A stretch of 40,222 bases of DNA from Methylobacter sp. Lineage in GTDB: Bacteria; Pseudomonadota; Gammaproteobacteria; Methylococcales; Methylomonadaceae. Under the pieces are notes generated by a model. It was not told the DNA's origin. It saw only the letters and a list, made by a program, of their open reading frames with translations, and did no database searches. The stretch is from assembly GCF_023227905.1 (NCBI RefSeq), contig NZ_JALOCF010000044.1, positions 1-40,222 on the forward strand, in the 5' to 3' direction. The stretch's first letter is position 1, and each line of letters starts with the position of its first letter. The position numbers were made by a program, and so were the translations under genes. Shown here piece after piece: positions 37,494-40,222 of this stretch.

Positions 37494-37634
37494 ATGATAG
37501 ATTTTCAGGAAAAAATTGACGATATAATTTACTTGTTAGAGTGCTCAACTTTTAGCGATGATTACAATGACGTTATAAAAAGTCTAAATAGAGCTAGAAA
37601 TCTTTTGGATAACTTAATAGAGAGCATTGACTAA
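37494..37634 (+). CDS. Hypothetical helical protein (46 aa)
   Basis: MIDFQEKIDDIIYLLECSTF..., acidic, two predicted helices. Follows the Ala/Tyr-repeat gene by three bases and ends overlapping the next start (TAATG). Matches in size and position the gene at 5282 after the other paralog. Confidence 0.6.
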   Translation: MIDFQEKIDDIIYLLECSTFSDDYNDVIKSLNRARNLLDNLIESID

Positions 37635-38143
37635 TGACCATAGAACAATTTGCAAAATACTGGGAAATAGAAATTAAACGAGCACGATATATAGTCGCTC
37701 AAGAATCTGGTATAAAAAAATACTCAGGTAAATTTGTTTATCCATCTGAAGCAGTTATTGAGGCTCACAAAAAGCGTCTAGTATGCTTCCAGGAAAAGCA
37801 GCCAGATGAGATTGACTTTTACGAAATTAAGCACAAATATTGCCATCTCATGGGGTTTAATCTGCTCATAAAAGAATCAAAAAAGCCAGGATTTCCAAAG
37901 ATTAAGCGGAAAATTAAAACCGTCGGAATGTCTCAACGGATATGGAACAAACAAGAAATAGACGACTATTTTAAGGATGTAAAACGCATAGATCGAAAGC
38001 GCAAGATGAACGCAAAAGTACCGGTGACAAAGATAAAAGGTTTAAAAGCAATGGTTATATTTTTCAATTCTGGTCAGTGTCACAGGCTAGGTGAAAATGT
38101 AAACCTGCAAGTCAAACATACTAGTTATTTTAATACGTTATGA
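37634..38143 (+). CDS. Hypothetical basic protein with HTH-like N-terminus (169 aa)
   Basis: MTIEQFAKYWEIEIKRARYI... looks like a helix-turn-helix start (EQFAKYWEIEIKRARYIV). The centre (KIKRKIKTVGMSQRIWNKQE followed by IDDYFKDVKRIDRKRKM) is strongly basic, so DNA or RNA binding is likely. Between the early small genes and the helicase; the stop overlaps the next start by four bases. No family recognised. Confidence 0.6.
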   Translation: MTIEQFAKYWEIEIKRARYIVAQESGIKKYSGKFVYPSEAVIEAHKKRLVCFQEKQPDEIDFYEIKHKYCHLMGFNLLIKESKKPGFPKIKRKIKTVGMSQRIWNKQEIDDYFKDVKRIDRKRKMNAKVPVTKIKGLKAMVIFFNSGQCHRLGENVNLQVKHTSYFNTL

Positions 38144-38259
38144 AAAAATACACACAAAAACAGATACATGCGGCGCTAGAGAATTTAATTGCGTTTGGCT
38201 ATATCAAATTGTCAGAAATAGACAAGGATATTATTGATTATAGGCTTGGTGTCAAATGA
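38140..38259 (+). CDS. Hypothetical protein (39 aa)
   Basis: MKKYTQKQIHAALENLIAFG..., ATGA overlaps at both ends with neighbouring genes, which strongly supports translation. Looks like a small winged-helix fragment (ENLIAFGYIKLSEIDKDIID). Its direct coupling to the helicase suggests a helicase cofactor; inference. Confidence 0.6.
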   Translation: MKKYTQKQIHAALENLIAFGYIKLSEIDKDIIDYRLGVK

Positions 38260-40004
38260 CAAAATACACACTACGCCCATATCAACAAGAAGCCGTTGAT
38301 TCAGCCGTTGAGCATATAAAAAAGTCACTAACTAGCCAGGTTTTGGTATTGCCAACGGCTGCAGGTAAAAGTTTGATAATTTCAGAAATAGCAAAAATTT
38401 ATCACGAAATATCTGGCAAAAACGTACTTTGTCTAGCTCCGAGCGCATTGCTAGTAAAACAAAATCATGAAAAATACATAAGCTACGATGGATTGCGAGC
38501 GTCTATTTTTTGTGCGAGCCTTAATTCCAAATCAGTAAGGCATCCGGTAATATTTGCATCCCCGTTGAGCGTCAAAAACTCGGTTGAGAAGTTTAAAGAC
38601 ATTGGATTGATTATCCTGGATGAGTGTCATCTAATAACGGCAAGCGTAAAAAATATTATTGCTGAACTGACAGCACAAAACAGCAACTTGCGCGTATGTG
38701 GCGTTACAGCTACACCTATGCGCCTTGGAACCGGGTATATTTTCAAATCACATTACAAAAAAGGCTTTATCGATGAGGCAGTAAATCCATACTTTGATAA
38801 ATGCACGTTTGAAGTGTCTGCAAAATATCTGTTAGAGCATGGTTATATAACCAGGCCGGTTGTTGGTAAAACTCAGTTGCATTACGAAACGGAAAAACTT
38901 GAATTAGATAAAAAAGGACAGTACACGGCTGAAAGTATCCACGAGGTTTACGAAGGTAAAGGGCGCCTAACGAGTGAGATAATAGCGGATATTGTCGAAA
39001 CAACGTATCAATATAAAGGCGGTGTTTTAATATTTTGCTCAACAATACAGCACTGTCAGGAAGCACTAGAGTCATTGCCAAAAGGCATCAGTGCCATGGT
39101 TACCGGTGAGTCTAAAGACCGTAAAAAAATAGAGCGTCAATTCCTGCGCGGTGAAATAAAATACCTATGCAATGTGTCTACTCAGACAACTGGGTGCGAC
39201 TACCCTCAAACGTTTTGCTGTGCTTTGCTGCGTAAATCTGAAAGTGTCGTATTACTCACTCAAATGATAGGCCGTGTTTTAAGACTGCATGAAGATAAGC
39301 CATTTGCCCTTATCCTGGACTATGCAGACAACATAAAAACGCATTTCCCTGATGGCGATGTTTTTAACCCGGTCGTAAGAGCAAGGGCATCAAGCGAAAC
39401 AGAAACGCTAACCGCAATATGCCCTGAATGCAGCCACAAAAACGAATTTGCAGTAAGGCCTAATGATGCCGGGTACACTATAACTGAAAACGGGTATTTC
39501 TCATGGCCTGACACTGGTGATGTTGTTCTTGATCAAGAAAAGCGCCCAGTGCCGGCCCATTTTGGGCGCCGTTGTAAGGGAATTATAAAGCGTGTCGAGC
39601 GCTGCACCTACAAATGGACATTCAAAAAATGCGAAAAATGCGAGCATGAAAATGACATTGCAGCGCGTTATTGTGCTAAGTGCAAAGAAGAATTGATTGA
39701 TCCGAACGCAAAACTTGAACTTGATAAACAAACAGCTGTTAAGCAAGCGGCTGAGAAGCCATTGATTGAGCCTGTTTTAAATATCGCTATTGAGGAAGAC
39801 TTTGGGGGGGATAAGCGAATAAAAGTTGTAACTGTAGAGACAATATTAAGAAAAAAGATTCGTGAATTTTTAAGGGTAAGCAATGAAAAAGAGAGGGATA
39901 AATACCGGTATTACAGAGACAACAGAAAGCAGCTTGAAGATAAAAGTATTAAGTTTTACCGGCCAATGGGCAAAACATTTTATAAATTAATAGGTATTGA
40001 ATAA
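38256..40004 (+). CDS. SF2 DEAD/DEAH-type helicase with zinc-ribbon C-terminus
   Basis: 582 residues. Q-like YTLRPYQQEAV, Walker A LPTAAGKS (32-39), motif II DECH (122-125), TATP (151-154), and motif VI QMIGRVLR near 342 define an SF2 helicase of the phage UvsW/Ssl2-like group. The C-terminal part carries CPECSHKNEF and CEKCEHENDIAARYCAKCK zinc ribbons. It probably remodels recombination or replication forks together with RecT. The stop overlaps the next ATG. Confidence 0.88.
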   Translation: MTKYTLRPYQQEAVDSAVEHIKKSLTSQVLVLPTAAGKSLIISEIAKIYHEISGKNVLCLAPSALLVKQNHEKYISYDGLRASIFCASLNSKSVRHPVIFASPLSVKNSVEKFKDIGLIILDECHLITASVKNIIAELTAQNSNLRVCGVTATPMRLGTGYIFKSHYKKGFIDEAVNPYFDKCTFEVSAKYLLEHGYITRPVVGKTQLHYETEKLELDKKGQYTAESIHEVYEGKGRLTSEIIADIVETTYQYKGGVLIFCSTIQHCQEALESLPKGISAMVTGESKDRKKIERQFLRGEIKYLCNVSTQTTGCDYPQTFCCALLRKSESVVLLTQMIGRVLRLHEDKPFALILDYADNIKTHFPDGDVFNPVVRARASSETETLTAICPECSHKNEFAVRPNDAGYTITENGYFSWPDTGDVVLDQEKRPVPAHFGRRCKGIIKRVERCTYKWTFKKCEKCEHENDIAARYCAKCKEELIDPNAKLELDKQTAVKQAAEKPLIEPVLNIAIEEDFGGDKRIKVVTVETILRKKIREFLRVSNEKERDKYRYYRDNRKQLEDKSIKFYRPMGKTFYKLIGIE

Positions 40005-40207
40005 TGAAAACATGTAAGCGTGGGCATGAATGGGATAATGAAAATAATAGACAATGCAATTATTGTATGTCAATAGCACGAAAAAAATACCGAGAAGAAA
40101 ATAGAGAAAAACAATTAGAAATTAATAAAAAATACAATGAAGAAAACAAAGAAAAAATATCAGCCAGAAAGAAAAAATACCGAGAAGAAAATAGAGAAAA
40201 ACAATAA
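40004..40207 (+). CDS. Zinc-finger tandem-repeat protein, N-terminal part (interrupted at window end)
   Basis: MKTCKRGHEWDNENNRQCNY continuing CMS: a CxxGH...CxxC finger, then repeats KKYREENREKQ and KKYNEENKEKISAR. TAA at 40205-40207 replaces the TTA found at the equivalent repeat position (bases 115-117). Without it the frame would continue into bases 1-270. Two T-to-A differences near the window end suggest sequencing/assembly error in the repeat, but a real stop cannot be excluded. Confidence 0.65.
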   Translation: MKTCKRGHEWDNENNRQCNYCMSIARKKYREENREKQLEINKKYNEENKEKISARKKKYREENREKQ

Positions 40208-40222
40208 GAAATAAATAAAAAA

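Overview
The window reads as a nearly complete genome of a tailed phage of a Gram-negative, probably gammaproteobacterial, host. Mu-family head genes (gp29-like portal, gpF, gpG, gpI protease/scaffold, gpT capsid, gp36, gp37) are joined to a long non-contractile (siphovirus-type) tail with a 1574-residue tape measure and no sheath gene. Unlike Mu, I see no transposase or integrase. There is a classical large terminase and a self-standing replication and recombination set: DUF3987 helicase-like ATPase, Toprim primase, SF2 helicase, RecE-like nuclease, RecT and SSB. Both window ends lie inside one tandem-repeat gene that reads in frame from the last base to the first, so the molecule is probably circular or circularly permuted.

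Layout. (1) 36.97-40.2 kb, continuing at 1-0.34 kb, + strand: an early operon with an Ala/Tyr-repeat protein, small proteins, an SF2 helicase and a zinc-finger repeat protein. (2) 2.45-0.34 kb, - strand: a Cro/CI-like regulator and two small Cys-rich genes, followed by a run of tiny genes separated by sequences with the architecture of integron attC sites. This is a cassette array without an integrase, and it is the most unusual feature of the window. (3) 2.5-7.5 kb, + strand: the recombination operon (nuclease, RecT), a second Ala/Tyr-repeat protein, a PEP-CTERM-like membrane protein, a structured intergenic RNA candidate, a frameshifted small gene, a TnpB (IS200/IS605) relic, a DUF1064 nuclease and a broken SSB. 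(4) 33.6-7.55 kb, - strand: the late operon, in the order small genes, lipoprotein, Mor-type activator, holin-like pair, TerS, TerL, portal, head genes, fibre and envelope genes, tail tube, frameshifted tail chaperones, tape measure, distal tail proteins, a small membrane peptide and an M15 endolysin. (5) 36.9-34.2 kb, - strand: a membrane peptide, the primase, a small gene, the DUF3987 ATPase, then a palindrome-rich AT-rich region (candidate origin) and an SSB.

How it works together. A shared operator motif, GTAAA-N7-TTTAC, sits in three promoters (upstream of both Ala/Tyr-repeat genes and of the small-gene/late operon). A different 16-bp palindrome separates the regulator from the recombination operon. 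The Mor-family protein at the head of the late operon probably switches on morphogenesis and lysis. Classical phage recoding is visible: an A AAA AAC slippery site fuses the two tail chaperones, and an internal ribosome-binding site inside the gpI gene makes a free scaffold. Accessory cargo (deacetylase, exported virion-like protein, lipoprotein, cassettes) is inserted between core genes. All functional calls are from motif recognition by eye; no database search was possible.
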